Part shown: in pieces, positions 36,262-44,219 of the stretch | Position numbering within the stretch: position 1 is the first letter of the stretch | Layout: each line of letters opens with the position of its first letter | DNA from: Stenotrophomonas maltophilia | GTDB lineage: Bacteria; Pseudomonadota; Gammaproteobacteria; Xanthomonadales; Xanthomonadaceae | Length of the DNA stretch: 64,000 nucleotides | Direction: 5' to 3' | Assembly: GCF_002799245.1 (NCBI RefSeq) | Contig: NZ_NEQV01000001.1 | Span: forward strand, 1,171,000 to 1,234,999 | Position numbers and translations under genes: made by a program | The notes under the pieces: model-generated | Databases searched by the model: none | Seen by the model: the letters and a program-made list of their open reading frames with translations, nothing else | What the model was told of the DNA's origin: nothing

Positions 36262-37776
36262 ATGTCTGTTGATCGCATCGCCAACGCGCGTCTCCGTGAC
36301 CGCGTGGTCTCCGCCGAGGCCGCAGCCGCGCTGATCCAGCCCGGTGAAACCGTGGCCATGAGCGGCTTTACCGGCTCCGGGTATCCCAAGGCCGTTCCCG
36401 TGGAACTGGCCCGCCACATCGAATCGGTGCATGCCCAGGGCCAGCCCTTCCAGATCAGCCTGATGACCGGCGCCTCCACCGCGCCGGAACTCGATGGCGC
36501 GCTGGCCAAGGCCGATGGCATCGCCATGCGCATGCCGTTCCAGAGCGACCCGGATGCACGCAACCGCATCAACGAGGGCAAGCTGGATTACATCGACATC
36601 CACCTCAGCCACGTTGCCCAGCATGTGTGGTTCGGCTTCTACGGCGAGATCGATACCGCCGTGATCGAAGTCTCGGCCATCCGCGAAGATGGCTCGCTGG
36701 TGCCCTCTACCTCGGTCGGCAACAACAAGACCTGGCTGGACCTGGCGAAGAAGGTGATCGTCGAGGTCAACGAATGGCAGCCGGCCGGCGTCGACGGCAT
36801 GCACGACATCTACTACGGCACCGCGCTGCCGCCGCACCGCAAGCCGATTCCGCTGGTGAACGCCAACGACCGCATCGGCGACACCGCGCTGCGCTGCGAC
36901 CCGGACAAGATCGTGGCCGTGGTGCGCACCAACGGCCCGGACCGCAACAGTCCGTTCAGCCCGATCGATGCGACCAGCGAACAGATCGCTTCGCACCTGA
37001 TCGAGTTCCTCCAGCACGAAGTGAAGAAGGGCCGCCTGCCGCCGAACCTGCTGCCGCTGCAGTCGGGCGTGGGCAACATTCCCAACGCAGTGCTGGCCGG
37101 CCTGGCCAAGAGCGGTTTCCGCGACCTGGCTGCGTTCACCGAAGTGATCCAGGACGGCATGCTCGACCTGCTGCGCGACGGCGTGCTCAGCTATGCCTCG
37201 TGCACCGGCTTCGCGCTGAGCCCGCAGGCCAACGAGACGTTCAAGGAGAACATCGATTTCTACCGCGAGCGCATCATCATGCGCACGCAGGAAATCTCCA
37301 ACCATCCGGAGCTGGTGCGCCGCCTCGGCTGCATCGGCATGAACGGCATGATCGAGGTGGACATCTACGGCAACGTCAATTCGACGCACGTGATGGGCAC
37401 CCGGATCATGAACGGCATCGGCGGTTCCGGTGACTTTGCCCGCAACGGTTTCCTGTCGGCGTTCCTGAGCCCGTCCACCGCCAAGAACGGCACCATCTCG
37501 GCGATCGTGCCGATGGCCAGCCATGTCGACCACACCGAGCACGACGTGTCGGTGATCGTGACCGAACAGGGCCTGGCCGACCTGCGTGGCCTGACCCCGC
37601 GCAAGCGCGCGCAAGTGCTGATCGACAACTGCGCGCATCCGGATTTCCGTCCGCAGCTGCAGGACTACTTCGACCGTGCCAGCCGCGAGAGCTACGGCAA
37701 GCACACCCCGCACCTGCTGCCGGAAGCGCTGTCGTGGCACCAGCGTTGGCTGGATACCGGCACGATGAAGGGCTGA
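36262..37776 (+). CDS. Acetyl-CoA hydrolase/acetate CoA-transferase family protein
   Basis: The 504-residue protein matches the succinyl-CoA:acetate CoA-transferase group (AarC/YgfH-like) in length and motifs: GETVAMSGFTGSGYPK at the N-terminus, LQSGVGNIPNAVLAGL in the middle, and NGIGGSGDFARNG with AIVPMASHVDHTEHDVSVIVTEQG near the C-terminus. These enzymes move CoA between succinate or propionate and acetate and belong to acetate or propionate metabolism. I cannot tell transferase from hydrolase by eye. It is monocistronic, between GGGGTCAGA repeats. Confidence 0.85.
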   Translation: MSVDRIANARLRDRVVSAEAAAALIQPGETVAMSGFTGSGYPKAVPVELARHIESVHAQGQPFQISLMTGASTAPELDGALAKADGIAMRMPFQSDPDARNRINEGKLDYIDIHLSHVAQHVWFGFYGEIDTAVIEVSAIREDGSLVPSTSVGNNKTWLDLAKKVIVEVNEWQPAGVDGMHDIYYGTALPPHRKPIPLVNANDRIGDTALRCDPDKIVAVVRTNGPDRNSPFSPIDATSEQIASHLIEFLQHEVKKGRLPPNLLPLQSGVGNIPNAVLAGLAKSGFRDLAAFTEVIQDGMLDLLRDGVLSYASCTGFALSPQANETFKENIDFYRERIIMRTQEISNHPELVRRLGCIGMNGMIEVDIYGNVNSTHVMGTRIMNGIGGSGDFARNGFLSAFLSPSTAKNGTISAIVPMASHVDHTEHDVSVIVTEQGLADLRGLTPRKRAQVLIDNCAHPDFRPQLQDYFDRASRESYGKHTPHLLPEALSWHQRWLDTGTMKG

Positions 37777-37784
37777 TTGCGTTC

Positions 37785-37879
37785 GGGGTCAGAGCCCTTT
37801 TCTGCCGAAAAGGGATCTGACCCCGGTCATGCGCAACGTTGGGGTCGGATCCCTTTCCATCGGAAAGGGCTCTGACCCC
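37785..37879. repeat. Two GGGGTCAGA-type palindromic repeats
   Basis: Hairpins at 37785-37824 (GGGGTCAGAGCCC with GGGATCTGACCCC) and 37841-37879 (GGGGTCGGATCCC with GGGCTCTGACCCC) lie between two convergent stops. They could form the 3' ends of both mRNAs. Confidence 0.78.
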
Positions 37880-37888
37880 AGGCAAGCG

Positions 37889-39250
37889 TCAGCCGCGCAG
37901 CGCCGCCAGCGATTCGGACTGCAGCCGCTCGTAGATCTCGAACTCGTCGTTCACCGCTACGCCCAGCGCCTGCTCGAAGGCCTCGCGGTTGGCATGCGCG
38001 GCATAGGCGCGCTGTTCTTCGCCCCCCAGGTTCGACTGGAAGATGCCCGCAGCGCTGACCGGCAGGAAATCCTCGTAGACGATGGGGTCGGCCGTGGCCA
38101 GGCCGGCGGCCACCAGCACTTCGGCCGGCAGATCGGCCACGCGGTCGGGCGCGGCGCGGCCAGCGTCGGTCAGCTGGTAACGGTAGTAGCCCAGTCCTTC
38201 CTGGCGCAGCGTGTCATGGTCATCCGGGAAGCTGGCGAACACCGCCTGCAGGCGCTGGCCGTAGTCGCCGCCGGTACTGCCAGCACCGCCCGCATCGCGC
38301 GCCTGCGCCAGCAGCTGGTCGTACAGCGCGCGGCCCTTCGGGGTCAGCGCAAGGCCACGCTGCTCGATTTCGCCGAAGCGCGCGGTATGGGTGCCTGCAT
38401 CGCCTCCCTCGCTGTCCGGGAAATGCACGGCTTCTTCCAGTGCCTTGAAGCTGGTCTGGCGCAGCAGGATCGGGCAGGCGCGGCGCGGCGGGCCTTCGAT
38501 CACTGCCTTGGCCGCCATGCCGTGCTCGATCATCGCCGCCTGCGCAGCGTCGATGTCCAGCGTGCGCGGGGTCAGGTGGTTGATGTGCGGGCCACGGAAA
38601 CTGACCACGTCAGCCACCAGGCGGTGTGCGTTGTGCAGCGCGTGGTAGGTCGGCAGGTCGACCGTGGCATCGCCGTGCCAGCGGAAGGTTTCCAGTGCTT
38701 CCTCGACGAAGCGCTTGGCATCGGCCTGCGACAGGCCACCGGCACGTTCGGCCTGGTCGATCAGGGCCAGCGCGCCGTCGGTGAAGATGCGGCGGCGGGC
38801 CAGGATCTTCGCCGACTCGGCACGCAGTGCCTCGTCTTCGATCAGCTCCAGGCGCAGCAGCGAGGTGAACACGCGGAACGGATTCTGTGCCAGCGCAGCG
38901 CCGGTCAGCGGGCGGAACGCGGTGGAGTGCACCGGCACGCCGGCCACTGACAGGTCGTAGTAGCCGACCGGATGCATGCCCATCACCGCGAACAGGCGGC
39001 GCAGCGTCGCCAGCTCCTGCACGGTGCCGACGCGGATCGCGCCATGGCGCTCTTCATCCAGGCGCGCACGCTCGTCGTTGCGCTGCAGCTGCGCGGCCAG
39101 CGCCGGGTCCTGCTCCAGCACCTGTGCGTTGATCCGCTCCACCAGTTCCACCAGCGTGCCGTACAGCGGCACTTCGGTGCGGTACATGCGGGACATGGCC
39201 TGCGCGAACAGGCGGCGGATCACATCAGGCGAAACGAAAGAGGCGCTCAT
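37889..39250 (-). CDS. hglS: 2-oxoadipate dioxygenase/decarboxylase (DUF1338), HglS-like
   Basis: The protein has 453 residues. DUF1338 proteins of this type use Fe(II) to turn 2-oxoadipate into 2-hydroxyglutarate in D-lysine catabolism. The vicinal-oxygen-chelate metal ligands are visible: His in GVPVHSTAFRPL (about residue 110), His in GPHINHLTPRTLDID (about 220) and Glu in YEDFLPVSAAGIFQS (about 400). The length is typical. No lysine-catabolism neighbours are present, so pathway placement rests on the family alone. Confidence 0.85.
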   Translation of the reverse strand: MSASFVSPDVIRRLFAQAMSRMYRTEVPLYGTLVELVERINAQVLEQDPALAAQLQRNDERARLDEERHGAIRVGTVQELATLRRLFAVMGMHPVGYYDLSVAGVPVHSTAFRPLTGAALAQNPFRVFTSLLRLELIEDEALRAESAKILARRRIFTDGALALIDQAERAGGLSQADAKRFVEEALETFRWHGDATVDLPTYHALHNAHRLVADVVSFRGPHINHLTPRTLDIDAAQAAMIEHGMAAKAVIEGPPRRACPILLRQTSFKALEEAVHFPDSEGGDAGTHTARFGEIEQRGLALTPKGRALYDQLLAQARDAGGAGSTGGDYGQRLQAVFASFPDDHDTLRQEGLGYYRYQLTDAGRAAPDRVADLPAEVLVAAGLATADPIVYEDFLPVSAAGIFQSNLGGEEQRAYAAHANREAFEQALGVAVNDEFEIYERLQSESLAALRG

Positions 39251-39347
39251 CAGTCACTCGATTACGGGAACGGGGAACAGCTCGGACCCGTATTGTCGCC
39301 GGAGCGCGCGGCAGGGGCGATATGCAGAGCAACATGACAACAGCCCG

Positions 39348-39421
39348 CTAGTGCCGGCCGCTGGCCGGCAACCTCTGGACGCCGGCAGGAGTGCAGTTGC
39401 CGGCCAGCGGCCGGCACTAGC
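39348..39421. repeat. Facing GTAG/CTAG-type palindromes
   Basis: CTAGTGCCGGCCGCTGGCCGGCAAC and its near-perfect inverse are separated by about 25 bases, so each arm folds and the two arms can pair. The right-hand arm contains the stop codon of the neighbouring leftward gene (39417-39419). Confidence 0.75.
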
Positions 39422-39905
39422 GTTTGAGCTGCCGCTTCAGGGTGGCATCCAGGGTGATCGGCCGGTCCCAGTGCTGGTAACTGGCCACGATGGCGTGGCG
39501 CACGGCGCGGTAATGCAGGTTCTCCGGCTTGGCCGGCATGCGCTTCACCACCGCTTCCCAGCCGCCCTCCGGATCCTGGCTGAAGGTACGCACGCTGTCG
39601 CGGCAGGTCTGGCCGCTGGCCTTGGCCCAGAAGCAGGCGAAATAGATATCCCCGGCCTGCCAGCCATGGGTGGTGAACAGCGCGCTGACATAGCCGCGTG
39701 GCACGTCGGCGTAGCGCGCCACCTCGTCCAGGAAGGCATCGGGGTAGCGTTCGGCGTAATGGTTGATGTCCTGCAGCTGGGCATCGACCCAGCGGTCACC
39801 GGTTTCCACCGTGTAGCCCGCCGAACGCTCGGCGGTCTGCTGGGCCAGCACGGTGGCCGGCGCCAGCAGCAGGGACAACAACAGCGCGCGCAAGCGGAGA
39901 TTCAT
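39417..39905 (-). CDS. Exported protein, unknown function
   Basis: The 162-residue protein has a clean signal peptide (LRALLLSLLLAPATVLAQQ). The mature part has WVDAQLQDINHYAERYPDAFLDEVARY, DVPRGYVSALFTTHGWQAGDIYFACFWA, and RDSVRTFSQDPEGGWEAVVKRM, with two Cys that may pair. No family I can name. The stop lies in a palindromic repeat. The HAD gene upstream on the same strand is about 30 bases away, so co-transcription is likely. Confidence 0.65.
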   Translation of the reverse strand: MNLRLRALLLSLLLAPATVLAQQTAERSAGYTVETGDRWVDAQLQDINHYAERYPDAFLDEVARYADVPRGYVSALFTTHGWQAGDIYFACFWAKASGQTCRDSVRTFSQDPEGGWEAVVKRMPAKPENLHYRAVRHAIVASYQHWDRPITLDATLKRQLKR

Positions 39906-39936
39906 GCCCCGATTCTGCCGCAGCCGCCGGCCCCTG

Positions 39937-40689
39937 TCAGGCCGCCGCAGCGGCCTTGGCCTCGATCGTCGCCAATGCGGCCGGCCAGTCGTGGGCGGTA
40001 TCGGCGGTGACCATGCGCGGTTCGTCGTCGGCCACGCCGTGCTGGGTCTCGTGTGCCCAGGTCACCGCGTACGGGGTATGCACGCCCCAGCCACCGAGGG
40101 TGACCACCGGTTCGATGTCCGACCGCAGCGAGTTGCCGACCATCACGAAGCGCTCCATCGGCAGGTCGAATTCGGCCAGCACGCGGGCGTAGGTTTCCGG
40201 ATCCTTCTCCGAGACGATCTCGATGCGCGGGAACAGTTCGCCCAGGTTGGCGACCTTGATCTTCGCTTCCTGATGGAACAGGTCGCCCTTGGTGATCAGC
40301 ACCACCGGGTAGTGCTCGGCAATGGCCGCCACTGCTTCGCGCACGCCGTCGATCAGCTCCACCGGGTGGCGCAGGGTATCGTGGCCGATGTCGAGAATGC
40401 GCTGGATGTCCCTGGCCTCGATGCGCTGGCCGGTGATGTCGATGGCCGCTTCGATCATCGACAGGGTCATGCTCTTCACGCCGTAGCCGAAGGTGCCCAG
40501 ATGGCGCTGCTGCACTTCCAGCAGGTGGCGCGCGGTCTGGGTGTCATGCACGTCGACGTAGCGCGACAGCAGGTCAAGGTAATCCTGCTCGGCCTTGCGG
40601 TAGTAGTCCTCGCTCTTCCACAGCGTATCGTCACCGTCAAATCCGACCAGGCCGATGGCGCGCGACGGCGCAGGCGTGGAGGTGTTCAT
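39937..40689 (-). CDS. HAD-family phosphatase
   Basis: The 250-residue protein has the four HAD motifs: GFDGDDTLWKSE (nucleophile Asp and acid Asp, residues 17-28), LITKGD (Thr), the Lys region IVSEKDPETY, and VGNSLRSDIEP (metal Asp). The cap is helical, inserted after motif I, as in YjjG and phosphoglycolate-phosphatase-like members. Substrate is unknown, probably a small phosphoester in the cytoplasm. Confidence 0.82.
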   Translation of the reverse strand: MNTSTPAPSRAIGLVGFDGDDTLWKSEDYYRKAEQDYLDLLSRYVDVHDTQTARHLLEVQQRHLGTFGYGVKSMTLSMIEAAIDITGQRIEARDIQRILDIGHDTLRHPVELIDGVREAVAAIAEHYPVVLITKGDLFHQEAKIKVANLGELFPRIEIVSEKDPETYARVLAEFDLPMERFVMVGNSLRSDIEPVVTLGGWGVHTPYAVTWAHETQHGVADDEPRMVTADTAHDWPAALATIEAKAAAAA

Positions 40690-40720
40690 CGGCCAAGGAT
40701 ACAGGGGTGGCGATGATGAG

Positions 40721-40749
40721 AAAAACCCGGGCGGCCGCAGCCGCCCGGG
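40721..40749 (-). terminator. Intrinsic terminator of the EF-hand gene
   Basis: CCCGGGCGGC / GCCGCCCGGG with a four-base loop, followed on the minus strand by TTTTT (40721-40725). It lies about 35 bases after the stop of the EF-hand gene. Confidence 0.88.
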
Positions 40750-40782
40750 TCCCCATGCACCGGTTCCCGAATCAGGTCTGGA

Positions 40783-41193
40783 TCAGCGGCCCTGCGCCGC
40801 GCCGGCACCCGCGCCGGCCTGCTGGGCGGCCACGTAGGCCTTGTACTCGTCGGCGCTCAGCTCGCCGTCCTTGTTGGTATCGGCCTGGTCGAACACCTGG
40901 GCCAGGCCCGCGTTCACCTGCGCCTCGGCCTTGCTGATGGTGCCGTTGCCATCGGTATCGATGCTGGCCCAGGTCTGGCCACCGCCGTTGGCCTGCGCCG
41001 ATGCCGCCGCGGCCGCATCGGTCGCCTGGTCAGCGGCCTGGCCCGCCTGGGCCGCGGCCTGCTGGGCGTGCGCCGCTTCGTTCTGCGCATGCGCGGCCTG
41101 CTGCTTGGCCGACTGGGCCATCGCCGGGATGGCCAGCACGCTGCCGGCGGCGACGATCAGGGCGATCAGGGGCTTGCGGTTGCGAATAGTCAT
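40783..41193 (-). CDS. Exported EF-hand calcium-binding protein
   Basis: The 136-residue protein has a signal peptide (LIALIVAAGSVLAIPAMAQ), then about 40 residues of Ala/Gln/His-rich helix (AAHAQNEAAHAQQAAAQAGQ), then two EF-hand loops: IDTDGNGTISKAE and ADTNKDGELSADE. Both loops have the Asp-x-Asp/Asn-x-Asp-Gly and final Glu needed for Ca2+. The partner is unknown; xanthomonads commonly carry such proteins. The 41194-41425 gap upstream shows nothing I can name apart from a probable promoter. Confidence 0.85.
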   Translation of the reverse strand: MTIRNRKPLIALIVAAGSVLAIPAMAQSAKQQAAHAQNEAAHAQQAAAQAGQAADQATDAAAAASAQANGGGQTWASIDTDGNGTISKAEAQVNAGLAQVFDQADTNKDGELSADEYKAYVAAQQAGAGAGAAQGR

Positions 41194-41425
41194 CAGGGGT
41201 GTCTCCTACCTATTGGGTGGTGTTGCGCGGCCTGTTGTTTCCGCACGGCACCTACCCTGCCACCGCGTTTCTGAATCGATTTTGCCCCGCGACCGGCACC
41301 CACACGCACGATTAACCACTCGCCACCCTGCATGCATTAGCGCGGTGGTTAGCACGAAGTGAGCGGCCCATAAGATGAGCATTCAGCGCCGCCGGATTTA
41401 ACCGGCAACCAACGAAAAACCTGCG

Positions 41426-41797
41426 TCAGTCGACGTTCTGTGTCGATGACCGCGAACTGAACATCACCCATCCCAGCGCAACACCGGCCAGCGCGCCGGC
41501 AATTTCCAGCACCACCCGGCTGCCAAGCTCGTTCGGATCGTGGATGGTGGCCAGGAACAGGCGCGCATACAGCGGCGACTCCAGCCGCACGATGCCCATG
41601 TAGAACAGCTTCCATGCATCGATGCCGGCGGAGATCACCACCGAGATGACGCAGGACCAGCCGATCGCATGGCCCACCGTCCAGTGCAGCAGCCGGCACA
41701 ACCGCGACCACAGGAAGTACACCAGCAGGCCGACCAGCAGGGCGATGGCGCCAGCTTCCAGGGTGCCGAGCAGGCCGAAGTGCAGGGGAAGATTCAT
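41426..41797 (-). CDS. Membrane protein with three helices, unknown
   Basis: The 123-residue protein has hydrophobic segments near residues 8-28 (LLGTLEAGAIALLVGLLVYF), 40-58 and 90-112. Charged and His residues between them (SRLCRLLHWTVGH) may lie in the cytoplasm. No family is recognised. The ATG at 41797 opens the first helix, so an upstream start is unlikely. It is not obviously linked to the murein-peptide locus that starts to the right. Confidence 0.55.
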   Translation of the reverse strand: MNLPLHFGLLGTLEAGAIALLVGLLVYFLWSRLCRLLHWTVGHAIGWSCVISVVISAGIDAWKLFYMGIVRLESPLYARLFLATIHDPNELGSRVVLEIAGALAGVALGWVMFSSRSSTQNVD

Positions 41798-41925
41798 CGG
41801 GTGGGCTGCGGTGGGAAGGCAGCCAGTGTAAGGGTATCGATAGGAGGGCGCTCTGCACCTTCGGTGGTGCCGGCCACTGGCCGGCAACATCAACGAGAGA
41901 TCGCGCGCGAAATCGTTGCGAGGGT

Positions 41926-41967
41926 CGGGGGCAGATCCTTTTTCCTATGGAAAACGGATCTGACCCC
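41926..41967. repeat. GGGGTCAGA-type palindromic repeat
   Basis: GGGGGCAGATCC(TTTTTCC) pairs with GGAAAACGGATCTGACCCC. It lies 20 bases after the D-Ala-D-Ala dipeptidase stop. A GGCCACTGGCCGGCAAC palindrome of the GTAG family lies just beyond, at 41868-41887. Confidence 0.72.
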
Positions 41968-41986
41968 AGTCCATGAAGGGTGCCAG

Positions 41987-42700
41987 CTACCGCACAGGGA
42001 CGTCGTACGCGGTGCCGGGGTCCGGCTCGGGCTGCAGGGTGTAGTGCCACCACTCCTGCGGGTAGTTGACGAAACCACGCCGGGCCATCGCCTGCAGCAA
42101 TTGCTGGCGGTTCGCCTGCTGCGCGTCACTCAGCCCGCTCGTCTGCGTATGCGCGCGTGGCCCGAAGAAATCGAAGTCGGTACCCATGTCCAGCGGCGTG
42201 CAGACGCCACGGCGGCAATCCAGCAGGCCAAGATCGACGGTGGCACCGCGGCTGTGGCCGGAGCGCTCGGCGATGTAGCCGTCGGCCAGCAGTCGCGGTT
42301 TGTCCAGGCCCGGGTACTGCAGTGCCTTGCGCGAGAGCTCGCGCGGGTCGTTCACCCAGGCCATGAACGCCTGCACCGAACGCACCGGCCGGTAGCAGTC
42401 GTAGAGCCGCAGGCCGAAGCCCTGCGCGCGCAGGTCCTGTTCCACCTGTGCCAGTGCCTTCGCCACCGGCGCCAGCAGATAGCACGATGGCGCCTCGTAG
42501 CCCGGCACCCGCGCACCGGTGAAGTTGTTGGCACCGGCATAGCGGATGTCCATGTCGATGCCTGGCGACAACGTGCGGATCTCCACCAGGCCGGCGCCAG
42601 CCGCGTCGGTGGCCGGTGAAACGCGCGGTGGTTCAGCGGCGCTGGCGGTCGCCGCCAGCGCAGTCGCCAGTACGAGTGAAATGCAGGTCCTGGAAGTCAT
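41987..42700 (-). CDS. Exported D-Ala-D-Ala dipeptidase, VanX/DdpX family
   Basis: The protein has 237 residues: signal peptide (LVLATALAATASAAEP), then an M15D zinc peptidase. The zinc ligands and active-site residues are seen in SGHSRGATVDLGL (His, Asp) and EWWHYTLQ (Glu, His). It cuts D-Ala-D-Ala. With a signal peptide it works outside the cytoplasm, on peptides from peptidoglycan turnover, and not as a vancomycin-resistance enzyme. Its start overlaps the end of the serine hydrolase gene by 68 bases, so the two are coupled. Confidence 0.85.
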   Translation of the reverse strand: MTSRTCISLVLATALAATASAAEPPRVSPATDAAGAGLVEIRTLSPGIDMDIRYAGANNFTGARVPGYEAPSCYLLAPVAKALAQVEQDLRAQGFGLRLYDCYRPVRSVQAFMAWVNDPRELSRKALQYPGLDKPRLLADGYIAERSGHSRGATVDLGLLDCRRGVCTPLDMGTDFDFFGPRAHTQTSGLSDAQQANRQQLLQAMARRGFVNYPQEWWHYTLQPEPDPGTAYDVPVR

Positions 42701-44219
42701 AGCTGAAGTCGATGTCCGGATCGATGGCGCGCAGGTCCAGTGTCGGTGCCGGGCCTTCGCCCGGCTGCAGCCACGCCTGCGCCTCGTCGCCCAGCGTATC
42801 CCAGCGCAGCAGCCAACGCCCCTGCAGCTGCAGCACGGCCGCCTGCAGCTTTGGCGACTTGTCCACGCTGAAACGCAGGCCGCCCTTGCCCGGGCACAGC
42901 GACGCTGCGCCCAGCCAGGGATCGCTGTAGCGGCCCTGCCAGTGCGGCAGAGCGGAATCCGACGCCGGCCGTGCGTCGGAGGTCAGCGGCCGCTGATGCC
43001 CGGATGCCGCACCTGCGGCCTGGTCAGCCTTCAGTTCGGCCAGGTACTCCATCGCCGGGCGCGCATCGTCGGGGGCGGTGAAGCGCTTGAGCGTGGCCTG
43101 CATCAGCGCGGTGCGCGCGTCTTCGCCTTCACCGTTGATCAGCATCACCACGCCCACCCTGCGGTCGGGCAGCAGGGCCAGCGATGAGTACATGCCCGAC
43201 AGCGTGCCGGTGTGCGCCACCTTCCACTGCCCGTCCATGTCGGACACGCGCCAGCCATAGCCATAGCCGTAGAAGTGCGCGTTGTCCCAGCGCCGCTGGC
43301 GCTCACCCAGCGGCATCGGCATGTGCAGGGTCCACAGGGTGCGGCGCTGCTCGGTATCCAGCCAGTCCGGCACCAGTGCGGGATCCAGCAGGACCTGCAT
43401 CCAGCGTGTCATGTCGCGCAGTGAACAGCGGATGCCGCCGGCCGCCATCGATGGCAGGTCCGGGCTGATTGCACCCTCAGCGTTCACCACTGCATTGCGA
43501 TCGCCATCCCAGGCATGCGGCTGCGCCACGTTGCCCACGCGCTTCACCGACCACGCCCCCACCTGACAGCGTGACAGGCCCAGCGGCTCGAACACCTGCT
43601 CGCGCATCAGCTGGTTATACGGTTTGCCACCAGCTGCGGCGGCTACTTCGCCGGCCACCACGTACATCAGATTGTCGTAGGCGTAGTGACTGCGGAAACT
43701 GCTGACCGGTTTGAGATGCGCCAGTCCGGCAATGATGTCGGCGCGGGTGAACGTGTTCGGTTCCGGCCACAGCATCAGGTCACCGGCACCCAGGCCGAGG
43801 CCGCTGTTGTGGACCAGCAGGTCGCGCACCTGCATCTGCTGGCCCACCCAGGCGTCATGCATGCGGAAGCCGGGCAGATAGCGCTGCACCGGGTCTTCCC
43901 AGCGCAGCTTGCCCTGTTGCACCAGCCGCGCCAGCAGCGCGGCGGTCATCGCCTTGCTGTTGGAGGCGATCTTGAACAGCGTGTCCTCGTCAACGCGGCC
44001 GCCATCGCCGCGCGCACCATCGGCGTGCCGGTACACCACCCGCCCCTGTTCGATCACGGCCATGGCCAGCGCGGGCAGATGCTCGTGCTGGACCACGGCC
44101 GCGATGTCGGCATCGATCGAGGCGGTCGCGGTGGTCTGCGCCGCCACCACCGGGAACACCGCCAACGCCGCTACGCAGAAGCAGCATCGAGCATGCCGGG
44201 CGGGCTTCAGTAAGCCCAT
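42633..44219 (-). CDS. Exported serine hydrolase of the class C beta-lactamase family
   Basis: The 528-residue protein has a signal peptide (CCFCVAALAVFPVVAA). The S12 triad is complete: Ser-x-x-Lys in ASNSKAM, Tyr-x-Asn in YAYDNLMY and HTG in VAHTGTLSGM. A C-terminal extra domain of about 130 residues follows. Such proteins are D-alanyl-peptidases, D-aminopeptidases or esterases. Next to a D-Ala-D-Ala dipeptidase, a role in clipping D-amino-acid peptides is likely. Its ATG overlaps the end of the TonB-receptor gene by thirteen bases, so translation is coupled. Confidence 0.82.
   Translation of the reverse strand: MGLLKPARHARCCFCVAALAVFPVVAAQTTATASIDADIAAVVQHEHLPALAMAVIEQGRVVYRHADGARGDGGRVDEDTLFKIASNSKAMTAALLARLVQQGKLRWEDPVQRYLPGFRMHDAWVGQQMQVRDLLVHNSGLGLGAGDLMLWPEPNTFTRADIIAGLAHLKPVSSFRSHYAYDNLMYVVAGEVAAAAGGKPYNQLMREQVFEPLGLSRCQVGAWSVKRVGNVAQPHAWDGDRNAVVNAEGAISPDLPSMAAGGIRCSLRDMTRWMQVLLDPALVPDWLDTEQRRTLWTLHMPMPLGERQRRWDNAHFYGYGYGWRVSDMDGQWKVAHTGTLSGMYSSLALLPDRRVGVVMLINGEGEDARTALMQATLKRFTAPDDARPAMEYLAELKADQAAGAASGHQRPLTSDARPASDSALPHWQGRYSDPWLGAASLCPGKGGLRFSVDKSPKLQAAVLQLQGRWLLRWDTLGDEAQAWLQPGEGPAPTLDLRAIDPDIDFSYDFQDLHFTRTGDCAGGDRQRR

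Noticed and set aside
41987..44219. VanX-like dipeptidase and class C beta-lactamase fold read as antibiotic-resistance genes
   Set aside because: The dipeptidase has a signal peptide, there are no VanA/VanH partners, and the serine hydrolase is too long and sits in a murein-peptide locus. Neither can be called a resistance gene from this.
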